Below, in pieces: positions 7,969 through 17,128 of a DNA stretch of 64,000 nucleotides. Position numbers and translations under genes: made by a program. Each line of letters begins with the position of its first letter. Positions within the stretch are counted from its first letter, which is position 1. The notes under the pieces are model-generated. The model made no database searches and had not been told where the DNA came from. It was given only the letters and a program-made list of their open reading frames with translations. This DNA is from Lachnospiraceae bacterium V9D3004 (lineage in GTDB: Bacteria; Bacillota; Clostridia; Lachnospirales; Lachnospiraceae). The DNA lies in the NCBI GenBank assembly GCA_000621985.1, contig JHWW01000006.1:124001-188000 (forward strand), in the 5' to 3' direction.

Positions 7969-10140
7969 CTACAAATGTAGTACTCTGTCTCTTATCTCCT
8001 GTGTTCTTCCCTGATTCCAGAACTGCGTTCCTATATAACCGCAGGTTCTTCTTGCAACCGACATCTTGGACTGGTCTGTGTTGCCGCAGTTGGGGCATTT
8101 CCACTTGAGTTTGCCGTTCTCATCTTCGACTATCTGTATCTCTCCGTCATAGCCGCATTCTTCACAATAATCAGATTTCGTGTTGAGCTCGGCGTATACT
8201 ATATTATTATATATATATTTCATGACCGCAAGAACGGCTTCGATATTATCCTGCATATTCGGAACTTCCACATAACTTATCGCTCCGCCCGGAGACAGCT
8301 TCTGAAAGTCCGCTTCGAATTTTAACTTGTCAAATGCATTGATATCCTCAGTCACATGTACATGATAACTGTTGGTTATATAATTCTTATCGGTAACTCC
8401 CGGGATCCTGCCAAATCTCTTCTGGAGACACTTGGCGAACTTGTATGTAGTCGACTCCATAGGTGTACCGTATACCGAATAACTTATGTGCTCTGCTGCC
8501 TTCCATTCCATACATTTATCATTGAGCTTATTCATGACTTCAAGAGCGAATTCTCTTCCCTTCGGATCGGTGTGCGATACGCCGAGCATTCTCTTACACA
8601 TCTCGCAAAGTCCGACATATCCGAGCGATATCGTTGAATATCCGTTGTAAAGGAGCGGATCGATCTTCTCACCTTTTCCGAGTCTTGCAAGGGCACCGTG
8701 CTGCCACAATATAGGCGCAACATCGGATGTCGTTCCGAGAAGTCTCTCATGTCTGCATCTGAGTGCCTTATGACATAACTCAAGTCTTTCTTCCAATATC
8801 TCCCAGAATCTGTCCATGTCTCCGTCTGATGAACATGCCACGTCAACAAGATTGATCGTTACAACACCCTGGTTGAATCTTCCGTAATATTTTCTTGTGC
8901 CGTCGGCATTCCTCTGTCCGTCTTCAACAGTCGGGAACGAACGGCATCCCATACACGGATATACGTCACCTTTCTTTAATTCTTTCATGACTTTTGCTGA
9001 TATATAATCCGGAACCATGCGTTTTGCGGTACATTTTGCGGCAAGCTCGGTCAGATACCAGTACGGTGAATCCTCGGTTATATTGTCCTCATCAAGCACA
9101 TATATAAGCTTCGGGAATGCCGGTGTTATCCATATTCCCTTCTCGTTCTTGACTCCGCGGGTACGCTGTATGAGCACCTCTTCAACAAGCATTGCAAGAT
9201 CTTTACGAAGCCTTCCTTCCGGTACTTCGTCAAGATACATGAACATTGTTACGAACGGTGCCTGACCGTTGCAGGTCATAAGTGTTATGAGCTGATATTG
9301 TATAGTCTGGATTCCGCTCTTAATCTCTTCCTTAAGGCGGGTCTCAACGACCTTTCCGACAATCTCCTCGTCAAGCGAATCACCACAGGCAGTTCTTTCC
9401 TCTATTACCATCTTACGTATCTTCTGTCTGCTTACATCAACAAATGGCGCAAGATGTGACAGTGTAAAGCTCTGACCGCCGTACTGGTTACTTGCCACCT
9501 GTGCCACTATCTGCGTCGTCACATTGCAGGCCGTGAAGAAGCTGTGCGGTTTCTCGATAAGTGTCTCGCTTATGACTGTTCCGTTCTGAAGCATATCCTC
9601 CAGATTGATAAGATCGCAGTTATGCTCTTTCTGCGCAAAATAATCAGCATCATGAAAATGTATTATTCCTTCTTCATGAGCCTTAACTATATCTTCGGGA
9701 AGAAGAACTCTCATTGACAGATCCTTGCTCACTTCTCCCGCCATATAATCTCTCTGTGTGGAATTGATCACCGGATTCTTATTGGAATTCTCCTGGTTGA
9801 TACTCTCATTCAAATGATCTATAAGAGCAAGTATGCCGTTATCGGTTGTATTTGATTTACGCTTAAGTTCACGCTTATATCTGTATCTTACATACTTCTG
9901 TGCGACCTCGTAACCGCGCATCTCCATTATGCTCGTCTCAACAAGATCCTGTATGTCCTCAACGGCAACAGCATAAGCTGTTCCCATTATCTTATCCTGC
10001 ACCATCTTGGATACTGCTTCCACCTGGTACGGATTAAGCTGATATATCGGATCAACCTCTTTATTCGCAGCCTTGATCGCATTCGTGATCTTCGTTATGT
10101 CAAAATCAACTTCCATGCCACTGCGCTTAATTACTTTCAT
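7969..10140 (-). CDS. nrdD: Anaerobic ribonucleoside-triphosphate reductase (class III), copy 1
   Basis: The 723-residue enzyme starts MKVIKRSGMEVDFDITKITN, an ATP-cone allosteric domain, with GGAGG 8 nt upstream of this ATG (an upstream TTG/ATG frame at 10161 is less likely). The catalytic barrel includes the NSNKNPVINSTQRDYMAGEV region and active-site cysteines. The C-terminus has a CEECGYDG...CPNCGNTD zinc site and the glycyl-radical loop RRTCGYIGTQFW about 25 residues from the end. It reduces NTPs to dNTPs without oxygen, using formate and a radical generated by NrdG. No nrdG is adjacent; the only one in the window accompanies the second nrdD at 25046-27172, so both copies may share it. 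Confidence 0.95.
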   Translation of the reverse strand: MKVIKRSGMEVDFDITKITNAIKAANKEVDPIYQLNPYQVEAVSKMVQDKIMGTAYAVAVEDIQDLVETSIMEMRGYEVAQKYVRYRYKRELKRKSNTTDNGILALIDHLNESINQENSNKNPVINSTQRDYMAGEVSKDLSMRVLLPEDIVKAHEEGIIHFHDADYFAQKEHNCDLINLEDMLQNGTVISETLIEKPHSFFTACNVTTQIVAQVASNQYGGQSFTLSHLAPFVDVSRQKIRKMVIEERTACGDSLDEEIVGKVVETRLKEEIKSGIQTIQYQLITLMTCNGQAPFVTMFMYLDEVPEGRLRKDLAMLVEEVLIQRTRGVKNEKGIWITPAFPKLIYVLDEDNITEDSPYWYLTELAAKCTAKRMVPDYISAKVMKELKKGDVYPCMGCRSFPTVEDGQRNADGTRKYYGRFNQGVVTINLVDVACSSDGDMDRFWEILEERLELCHKALRCRHERLLGTTSDVAPILWQHGALARLGKGEKIDPLLYNGYSTISLGYVGLCEMCKRMLGVSHTDPKGREFALEVMNKLNDKCMEWKAAEHISYSVYGTPMESTTYKFAKCLQKRFGRIPGVTDKNYITNSYHVHVTEDINAFDKLKFEADFQKLSPGGAISYVEVPNMQDNIEAVLAVMKYIYNNIVYAELNTKSDYCEECGYDGEIQIVEDENGKLKWKCPNCGNTDQSKMSVARRTCGYIGTQFWNQGRTQEIRDRVLHL

Positions 10141-10214
10141 TTCTATCGCCTCCTGCAACATATTGTAGTCTAAGGAGGGTGTAATGTCAAGATGTAGTGT
10201 TGAAATCCTTCATC

Positions 10215-10243
10215 TTGATTATACAGGACATATATGTTACTAT
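10215..10243 (+). promoter_or_regulatory. Putative promoter of the DAHP synthase gene
   Basis: A -35 TTGATT (10215-10220) and a -10 TACTAT (10238-10243) are spaced by 17 bp, with the coding start at 10292. The spacer contains ACATATATGT, a palindrome. Confidence 0.55.
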
Positions 10244-10291
10244 TATTCAATGTTTAGTAAACTTATACAAAACACCGGAGGCAGATATACA

Positions 10292-11326
10292 ATGGAAATG
10301 CAGATGAATTTCATACGTGAACTTCCGACGCCGGAAGCGATCAAAGAAAAATTCCCGTTAAGCGATTCAGTAAAAGAGATCAAGGAACGCAGGGATAATG
10401 AGATAAAAGACATATTCGAAGGAAAGGACAAAAGATTCCTTCTTATTATAGGACCATGTTCGGCAGACAACGAAACGGCTGTCCTTGATTATATGGAAAG
10501 ACTTGCGAAGATATACCCGAAAGTGTCCGATAAATTGTACATTATACCACGTGTATATACAAACAAACCGCGTACTATCGGCGTTGGCTACAAAGGTATG
10601 CTCCACCAACCCGATCCCGAGATGGAAGAGAATCTCCTGTCGGGTATAATTGCCATCCGTGAAATGCATACAAGAGTCGTAAAAGAGACAGGCTTCACCT
10701 GTGCCGAAGAGATGCTGTATCCGGAAAATCACCGCTATCTCTCCGACCTTCTTGCTTATGTTGCGATCGGAGCCCGTTCGGTTGAAGATCAGGGACACAG
10801 ACTTCTCTCAAGCGGCCTTGGAATTCCCGTTGGTATGAAGAATCCCACAGGCGGTGACATATCAGTCATGCTCAATTCGATCGTTGCCGCACAGAACCCT
10901 CAGCGTTTCGTATATCGCGGTTGGGAAGTACAGACAACAGGCAACCCGTTAACCCATTCCATACTTCGCGGATATGTTGATAAGTTCGGGCGTAACATTC
11001 CAAACTACCATTATGAAGATCTTATTCATCTGTCCGAGAGCTACGCAGAACGTAACCTTGAGAATCCGGGAATAATCGTGGATACGAACCACTCCAACTC
11101 CAACAAGGATTACATGCAGCAGATAAGAATTGCAAAAGACGTCATATACAGTATGAATCATTCCGCTGACGTTAAGAAGATCGTCAAAGGACTTATGATA
11201 GAAAGCTACATTGAAGACGGAGCACAAAAAATCGGCGAAGGAGTATACGGAAAATCCATCACCGATCCATGTCTCGGTTGGGAAAAAACCGAGAAGCTCA
11301 TATATGAGATTGCGGAGTTGCTATGA
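10292..11326 (+). CDS. aroF: 3-deoxy-7-phosphoheptulonate (DAHP) synthase, class I
   Basis: The 344-residue enzyme contains FLLIIGPCSADNETAVLDYM, RVYTNKPRTIGVGYKG, IGARSVEDQGHR and MKNPTGGD, all hallmarks of class I (AroFGH-type) DAHP synthases. It condenses phosphoenolpyruvate and erythrose-4-phosphate, the first step of the shikimate pathway. The chosen start at 10292 has GGAGG 10 nt upstream; a longer frame from 10184 lacks family resemblance and covers the predicted promoter. No other aromatic biosynthesis genes lie nearby. Which amino acid inhibits it cannot be told. Its stop codon directly abuts the stop codon of the convergent HD-GYP gene, with no base in between. Confidence 0.95.
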   Translation: MEMQMNFIRELPTPEAIKEKFPLSDSVKEIKERRDNEIKDIFEGKDKRFLLIIGPCSADNETAVLDYMERLAKIYPKVSDKLYIIPRVYTNKPRTIGVGYKGMLHQPDPEMEENLLSGIIAIREMHTRVVKETGFTCAEEMLYPENHRYLSDLLAYVAIGARSVEDQGHRLLSSGLGIPVGMKNPTGGDISVMLNSIVAAQNPQRFVYRGWEVQTTGNPLTHSILRGYVDKFGRNIPNYHYEDLIHLSESYAERNLENPGIIVDTNHSNSNKDYMQQIRIAKDVIYSMNHSADVKKIVKGLMIESYIEDGAQKIGEGVYGKSITDPCLGWEKTEKLIYEIAELL

Positions 11327-12433
11327 TTACATAATAACTATGTTGGCGCATTTCAGATCTTCACCAAGATTATATACCTCTCCGCTTATTGTTCCAACCA
11401 CTGTAGGTCTTAATGCCGTGTTCGGATTGTTGGCTACCACTACTGCTTTCTCGCCGTTACTGAGCTCAACAACCGAATCCACGGGATACAGTATAACACT
11501 CGCAAGAAATGTCTTCATCGCATCTATATCAAGCTCATCCGTCATTGACATTATCATCTCAACCGCTGTCCTCTGACTGAAAGCTTTCTTATACGGTCTC
11601 TCCGTAACAAGAGCATCATATATATCCGCTACCGTAAGTATTCTTGCATACTTGTGGATCTTGTCCTTGGTAACGCCCATCGGATATCCTTTTCCGTTGA
11701 TCTTCTCATGATGCTGAAGTACTCCGAACTTCACCTGCTCATTGAATTCCACTTTTTCCTGAAGTATTCTGTAACCAAGCAGTGAGTGAGACTTCATAAC
11801 CTCGAATTCTTCTTCCGTGAGCCTTCCGGGCTTATTAAGAACTTCACTCGGTATCTTGGCTTTGCCCATATCGTGAAGGAGTCCCGACACACCTATCTCG
11901 TATATCTCTTTTTTCTTATAACCCTGCTTTTTTGCTATGATCATGGACATAGTCGCTACGTCCACACTATGCTTGAATGTATATTCATCACTTGCCCTAA
12001 GAGCACTGATATCGACCGCCACTGCAGCATTCTCCGTAATAGCTTTCATCAGATCGGAAGTTATTGAATCAGCCGCTTTGGAGAATTCCGGAGATTCTGA
12101 ATTATTATACAGATACTGCACGCCCTCAGATACACGTTTCTTAAGGCTCTCCGATAATTTTACCTTTGCACGGTCGTCAACGTGATATTTACTTATATTA
12201 TTCTTTGCGATCGCTGATGTGGGCTCTTCGATCTGCTGAGGTTCTTCTTCCTCGATCTCACCCTCACTTACATAGACTCCCGCGATATTCATCTTCTTAA
12301 GGGAATCTATCATGTAATCATCAAGGATAGTATATTTTGCTATAAGGACACGATCCATCCTGTCTACGATCGATTGGTCTATACGCATGCCCGGCTCAAG
12401 CTGTCTGACCCTCACGAAATATCTGTTATACAT
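11327..12433 (-). CDS. HD-GYP domain protein, probable c-di-GMP phosphodiesterase
   Basis: The 368-residue protein has an N-terminal region (about residues 1-120, MYNRYFVRVRQLEPGMRIDQ) seen before many HD-GYP domains. The metal-dependent hydrolase domain follows: HSVDVATMS, LLHDMGKAKIP (HD), LQHHEKINGKGYPMG (HHExxxGxGYP) and RILTVADIYDALVTERPYKK. HD-GYP proteins degrade c-di-GMP to GMP or pGpG. The start at 12433 has AAGGGG 6 nt upstream. With the diguanylate cyclase and riboswitch near 40 kb it points to active c-di-GMP signalling. All metal-ligand motifs visible by eye are intact. Confidence 0.9.
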   Translation of the reverse strand: MYNRYFVRVRQLEPGMRIDQSIVDRMDRVLIAKYTILDDYMIDSLKKMNIAGVYVSEGEIEEEEPQQIEEPTSAIAKNNISKYHVDDRAKVKLSESLKKRVSEGVQYLYNNSESPEFSKAADSITSDLMKAITENAAVAVDISALRASDEYTFKHSVDVATMSMIIAKKQGYKKKEIYEIGVSGLLHDMGKAKIPSEVLNKPGRLTEEEFEVMKSHSLLGYRILQEKVEFNEQVKFGVLQHHEKINGKGYPMGVTKDKIHKYARILTVADIYDALVTERPYKKAFSQRTAVEMIMSMTDELDIDAMKTFLASVILYPVDSVVELSNGEKAVVVANNPNTALRPTVVGTISGEVYNLGEDLKCANIVIM

Positions 12434-12537
12434 TCTGCACCCCTTTTTCACTAAGGCATAGTTTACCGCATTAACTGATTCAAACATCACGGCGTCCGAA
12501 ACGCTACGCGCCTTGTCCGCTCCATGAATAAGTATAT

Positions 12538-12566
12538 ATTATACCTCTTTTTTCCAAATGATGCAA
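12538..12566 (-). promoter_or_regulatory. Promoter of the HD-GYP gene
   Basis: The -35 TTGCAT (12566-12561) and -10 TATAAT (12543-12538) have a 17-bp spacer and lie about 105 bp upstream of the start at 12433. Confidence 0.65.
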
Positions 12567-12584
12567 GTTACTGATGGCGTTCTC

Positions 12585-13162
12585 CTACTGCACGCTGACC
12601 CTGATCGTGGCAATCCCCTTGTCTCCTGCTTTGGCGTAAACTAACGTGGATCCTTTGCCTGTAGCCGTTATATTGCCGAGTGAATCAACTTTTGCAACCG
12701 AAGGATCAACTGAAGACCACTCTAAGTCGTAGTACGGAGTTGTGGAAACGATAACTTTTTTGTCTGGCCGGTGGAGAGCGCTACACTGTCCGGATCCGCA
12801 TTATACGTCTGAACTATTGTATTATACTGTCTGATCGTGATCGGGATCATGCCGCCGTGACATCCGACGTCACCGCCCGTGCGTCCGTATCCCGAAGCCA
12901 CCTTCTTCACGCTGTTCGGCACCGAAAGATCCGTTGTCGTATACGGCTCTACCTTCTTTGAATCATAATAATCCCATACACGTCCGTTTCTTAACGTTCC
13001 GTTCTTATCTTTCCATGTTCCGTCTGCCTGCTTTGTAACTTCAACCCATTCACCTGTATTCTGATCTTTTACAACATGAGTCCACCTGATCGAAGGATCG
13101 AAGACTGTAGTTGAATACTGCATCTCTTCATGATTGTTGGTCTCATTAAAAATGTATAGCAC
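12585..13162 (-). pseudogene. Ig-like (BIG_2-type) domain protein, frameshifted
   Basis: A GTG at 13162 with AAGGAG 6 nt upstream opens a frame without signal peptide (VLYIFNETNNHEEMQYSTTV). It includes DGTWKDKNGTLRNGRVWDYY and YGRTGGDVGCHGGMIPITI, and runs to ADPDSVALSTGQTKK. There a six-A run followed by G (12761-12755) separates it from the continuation in the -1 frame: VIVSTTPYYDLEWSSVDPSV, AKVDSLGNITATGKGSTLVY, then a stop at 12585. The second part is a bacterial Ig-like domain 2 repeat. Either an indel in the homopolymer inactivated the gene, or the A-AAA-AAG heptamer allows programmed -1 frameshifting. The N-terminal part is not recognised. Lack of a signal peptide suggests a fragment of a larger surface protein. 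Confidence 0.6.
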
Positions 13163-13222
13163 GTAATTCTCCTTTATGTTAATATGTATGTACAGATTCA
13201 TCACACAGGAGGTTTTGTTATT

Positions 13223-15019
13223 ATGAAAAAAAAATTCAGATCATTAGCTTCATTATTGCTTGCATGTTCACTTGTAATTCCGGCATTTTATAACGGGGAA
13301 CCCGTTCAGGCCGGCAAGGCGCCCAAATTGGGCAAAACACGGATATCCGTCAAAGTTAATAAGACCGTTAAGATAAAACTTATTTCTAACGGCGTAAAGA
13401 AGATATCCAAAGTAAAATGGAGCTCAGATAAAAAGTGTGTGAAGATCACCTCTTCCAATAAAAAAGCAGCTACAGTAAAAGGAATAAAAAAAGGATCGGC
13501 AACCGTTACGGCTGTCGTAAATTTCAAGGCAAAAGCGTCCTCTAAGATCGCAACAAAAAAACTGAAATGCAAAGTGTCGGTTACTGCTGCGGATCCATCT
13601 GATCCTACGGCTACTTCTGATGCATCCGCAAACCGGACTCCTCAGACAACAGCCTCAGGACAGGGAAGTGTTCCCGCGGCTACTTCTGTTCCGTCACCCA
13701 CACCGGTTCCAACGCCGACCCCTACTCCCGGACCCGCAAACCTTTTGTCGGCACTCGGCAAATTCGTGAATAACGTGGGCGTATGTATCTCCTATTCAGG
13801 ACAGTCTTCGGTAGCCGATGACGAAACCACAGCATTTATCACCGAGAATTATAACAGCCTTACCGCGGAGAATGAGATGAAGCCCGAAGCCGTTCTCGGT
13901 TATCAGGCGAGTCTGATCAAAGTATCGGATTCATCCTCCATATCTGACAACAATATAATCATTCCCGACGGTTATACCGAAGAAAATGTTCCGAAACTCA
14001 ATTATGAAAACATCGATAAGTTATTAAAATATGCGTCCGAAAACGGTCTTCGCATCCGCTACCACGGACTCTTATGGCATGAACAGACTTCCAACTGGTT
14101 CTTCCGCGAAGGTTTCAATGCGAATAATGATTATGTATCGCCAGAGATCATGGATAAACGTATTGAATATTATATAACCAATGTCATGAACCATGTTTAC
14201 AGCAGTGATTATCCTGATGTCGTATACTGTTGGGACGTAGTCAACGAATATTTCCACATGACGGAATGCATATGCAAGATCAAGGGAACTTCAAGTCCGT
14301 TAGATCCTCCGGAACTTGCTGTTGAGAGCAGAAAGACCAAGCCCGAAACCGTAAAATGCTTCGCTGAAGTATACGGTGATCTCATATTCGAAGACGGAAG
14401 CGATCCTGCGCATTCTCCGGTAAAGACCAATCCGGAATATGTCAAGAAGGCATTTGCAGCAGCTTACAAGGTCCTCGAAAAATTCGGAAAGACCGATTCC
14501 GTAGAGCTTGTATATAACGACTATGACACCAATTTTGAAGATGCACGCAATACCGCGATCGCAGTTGCCGCCTATGTCAATTCAAAAGATGATATAAATC
14601 CCGAAGGAAAGAAACTCCTTACAACGATCGGCATGCAGTGTCATGACAAGCTTGAGACTCCTTCGGAATTCACCGACGTACCGAGATGGACCATTGAGAG
14701 TCACAAGGCTACAATGGATGCTTTCAAAGCTGCCGGACTTAATTTTCAGATCACGGAGATGGATATCCAGTTAAAAGGTCAGACCGACGAAGATATGTTA
14801 AAATACTGGGCTGATTTCGTAACTCTTGTGATAAGCGAAGCCAAATCCGGCGCAAAGATCACCGGATACACCTGGTGGGGATTATATGACAAGGTATCCT
14901 GGATCGTTAAGAACAAAGATGAGAATGCCACTCCTCTTCTTTGCGGCGATTCGGTGGCTGATAAAAAAGATGCATATTATAAAGTAATTGACACAGCATA
15001 CGAACATTATTGGGACTGA
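13223..15019 (+). CDS. Secreted GH10 endo-beta-1,4-xylanase with Ig-like N-terminus
   Basis: The 598-residue enzyme starts MKKKFRSLASLLLACSLVIP, a signal peptide, with AGGAGG upstream of the ATG at 13223. A lysine-rich Ig-like domain follows (about residues 30-125), then a Ser/Thr/Pro linker (PSPTPVPTPTPTPGP), then a GH10 barrel: TAENEMKPEA, HGLLWHEQTSNWFFR, YCWDVVNEY (acid/base Glu) and FQITEMDIQ (nucleophile Glu), ending GYTWWGLYD. GH10 enzymes cleave xylan backbones outside the cell. The high Lys content of the Ig-like module may favour binding to anionic wall or plant polymers (inference). It is followed after 85 bp by a close paralogue. Confidence 0.93.
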   Translation: MKKKFRSLASLLLACSLVIPAFYNGEPVQAGKAPKLGKTRISVKVNKTVKIKLISNGVKKISKVKWSSDKKCVKITSSNKKAATVKGIKKGSATVTAVVNFKAKASSKIATKKLKCKVSVTAADPSDPTATSDASANRTPQTTASGQGSVPAATSVPSPTPVPTPTPTPGPANLLSALGKFVNNVGVCISYSGQSSVADDETTAFITENYNSLTAENEMKPEAVLGYQASLIKVSDSSSISDNNIIIPDGYTEENVPKLNYENIDKLLKYASENGLRIRYHGLLWHEQTSNWFFREGFNANNDYVSPEIMDKRIEYYITNVMNHVYSSDYPDVVYCWDVVNEYFHMTECICKIKGTSSPLDPPELAVESRKTKPETVKCFAEVYGDLIFEDGSDPAHSPVKTNPEYVKKAFAAAYKVLEKFGKTDSVELVYNDYDTNFEDARNTAIAVAAYVNSKDDINPEGKKLLTTIGMQCHDKLETPSEFTDVPRWTIESHKATMDAFKAAGLNFQITEMDIQLKGQTDEDMLKYWADFVTLVISEAKSGAKITGYTWWGLYDKVSWIVKNKDENATPLLCGDSVADKKDAYYKVIDTAYEHYWD

Positions 15020-15104
15020 ATTACTTTTTTAGGGGTTTCATATAGTGACATAATGTGTTAAAATAAGATCATTAAATCTATTAATTGTAAAGGAGAAGGG
15101 TAAC

Positions 15105-16901
15105 ATGAAGAAAAACATCAAAAGATTCACCGCAGTCCTGCTTGCGTGTGCTCTTACCGTTCCTGCCGTATCAGGCGGTAATGACGCCGAAGCAGCAAAA
15201 GCTCCGAAGCTTGATAAGACCAAGGTAACCGATCTTGCAATAGGCAAGACCGAAACTATCAAGATCAAAGCAAACGGAGTTAAGAAGATCTCCAAAGCAA
15301 CATGGAAGTCTTCCAAGAAATTTGTCAAGATCACAAAATCAGGCAAGAAATCCGCAACGATCAAAGGTGTCAGTGAAGGTACATCAATTGTTACGGCAAA
15401 AGTAAAATTCAAGGCTACCGCAAAGGCAAAGGCCAAAACAAAGACTCTCAAGTGCAAAGTCACTGTAGTAGCCGCTTCTGCAAATGAGTCTCCTGCAGTT
15501 AACAGTCCTGCAGGCGCTTCAAATGCTCCAACCTCACCGGCAGCCACCACACAGGCTACTACCGCTCCGACAAATGCTTCAACGGCTGTTCCCGCACCGA
15601 CAGAAGTACCTACTCCGTCACCTACACCGGGACCGACCAATCTTCTGTCAGCACTTACAAAATTCGTTAAGAATGTAGGTTCCTGCGTTGCTCTCGGCGG
15701 CGGCTGGGGATTCGGCGGCGGAAGTAATGAATACGATCCGGGTGCTGATGTTACAGCTTACATCAAAGAGAACCTTAACAGCCTTACAGCAGAAAATGAG
15801 ATGAAACCTGAATCTATCCTCGGCGGACAGGCTAACCTTGTAAGTGTAGCCAATGCCGAAGCACAGGGACTCATAATACCTGACGGCTATACCGAATCAC
15901 AGGTTCCCGTACTTAATTACGGCAACATCGACAAGTTATGTAATTACGCAAAGAAACAGGGTATCAGAGTTCGTTATCACGGTCTTCTCTGGCATGAGCA
16001 GACTTCAAACTGGTTCTTCCGCACCGACTATAAAGGAAGCGGTTCTTACGTAACTCCCGAGATAATGGATAAACGTATTGAGTATTATATAACCAATGTT
16101 ATGAATTACGTATACAGCAACAAGGATTATGCTGATATCGTATATTGCTGGGATGTTGTAAATGAGTACCATCATATGGTTGAGTGTATCTACAGAATCA
16201 GAAACACACCGGTAACAAGCAACTGGCCTTCAGATACTCCGAAGGATAAGCCGGATACCGTTAAGGCTTATTACGAAGTATACAAAGACATGATATTCGA
16301 AGATGTAAGCGACCCGGGCAATACAAAGATGAAATATAATCCGGCTTATGTTAAGAAGGCATTCATGGCTGCTTACAAAGTTCTTGAGAAGTACAATCTT
16401 ACAGACAAGGTTGAACTCGTATACAACGATTATGATACCAACTGGCCGGAAGTACGCGCTACCGCTCTTGGTGTAACAAGTTACATCAACGCACAGGATG
16501 ACCTCAATCCTGACGGAAAGAAATTATGTTCTACGATCGGCATGCAGTGTCATGACAAACTTGAGGCAGAGAATCCAAGATGGACTATCGCAAGCCACAA
16601 AGATACTATGGACGCTTTCCGCGAGGCAGGAATGAACTTCCAGGTAACAGAGATGGATCTTAACAGAAACGGCATGAGTGATGACATTCAGCTTCAGTAC
16701 TGGACAGACTTCATCAAGCTTATAATCGATGAAGCCAAGGCAGGAGCCAATATCACAGGATTCACCTGGTGGGGATTATGCGATGCCAATTCATGGCTCG
16801 GAACCGGCGGAAGCCCGCTCCTTTGCGGAACATCCGTAAATGACAAGAAACCTGCTTATTACAAAGTTATAAGCACAGCTTATGAGAATTACTGGGATTA
16901 A
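15105..16901 (+). CDS. Secreted GH10 endo-beta-1,4-xylanase, tandem paralogue
   Basis: The 598-residue protein is a duplicate of the preceding enzyme with the same order: signal peptide (MKKNIKRFTAVLLACALTVP), Lys-rich Ig-like domain, Ala/Thr/Pro linker ending PTPSPTPGPTNLLSAL, and a GH10 domain with TAENEMKPES, HGLLWHEQTSNWFFR, YCWDVVNEY and FQVTEMDLN. Linkers and a loop before the barrel (SCVALGGGWGFGGGSNEYDP, absent from the first copy) differ, so the copies are not recent. An AAAGGAGAAGGG site lies just before the ATG. Probably transcribed with, or independently after, the first xylanase; a weak -10 TAAAAT occurs in the 85-bp gap. The transcript ends at the hairpin at 16946. Confidence 0.93.
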   Translation: MKKNIKRFTAVLLACALTVPAVSGGNDAEAAKAPKLDKTKVTDLAIGKTETIKIKANGVKKISKATWKSSKKFVKITKSGKKSATIKGVSEGTSIVTAKVKFKATAKAKAKTKTLKCKVTVVAASANESPAVNSPAGASNAPTSPAATTQATTAPTNASTAVPAPTEVPTPSPTPGPTNLLSALTKFVKNVGSCVALGGGWGFGGGSNEYDPGADVTAYIKENLNSLTAENEMKPESILGGQANLVSVANAEAQGLIIPDGYTESQVPVLNYGNIDKLCNYAKKQGIRVRYHGLLWHEQTSNWFFRTDYKGSGSYVTPEIMDKRIEYYITNVMNYVYSNKDYADIVYCWDVVNEYHHMVECIYRIRNTPVTSNWPSDTPKDKPDTVKAYYEVYKDMIFEDVSDPGNTKMKYNPAYVKKAFMAAYKVLEKYNLTDKVELVYNDYDTNWPEVRATALGVTSYINAQDDLNPDGKKLCSTIGMQCHDKLEAENPRWTIASHKDTMDAFREAGMNFQVTEMDLNRNGMSDDIQLQYWTDFIKLIIDEAKAGANITGFTWWGLCDANSWLGTGGSPLLCGTSVNDKKPAYYKVISTAYENYWD

Positions 16902-16945
16902 GCATTACATCATACTAAGAATATAAGTATTATAGAATCATATAA

Positions 16946-16989
16946 GGACGTGCGAGGTACATAATATATGTATCTCACACGTCCTTTTT
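16946..16989 (+). terminator. Intrinsic terminator after the tandem xylanases
   Basis: A long stem with arms beginning GGACGTG and ending CACGTCC, extended through GAGGTACA/TGTATCTC with an AT loop, is followed by TTTTT at 16985-16989. Confidence 0.85.
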
Positions 16990-17128
16990 ACAGTGCTTCA
17001 TACCTCTTTCCGGATCGGTAGCATCATAAATTGGTTAAAGTTCTATACTTGTATATGCCCTATAAACTTCTGTGTTGTCCTTGCATGAACTGTCTATACT
17101 ACTTTGTCTTTCTTACATGAGCTCCGCC

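Noticed and set aside
15038-15640. A 200-codon minus-strand frame rich in Val, Ala and Gly.
   Set aside because: It is antisense to the linker and Ig-like region of the second xylanase; the composition is a shadow of the Lys/Ala/Thr-rich coding strand.
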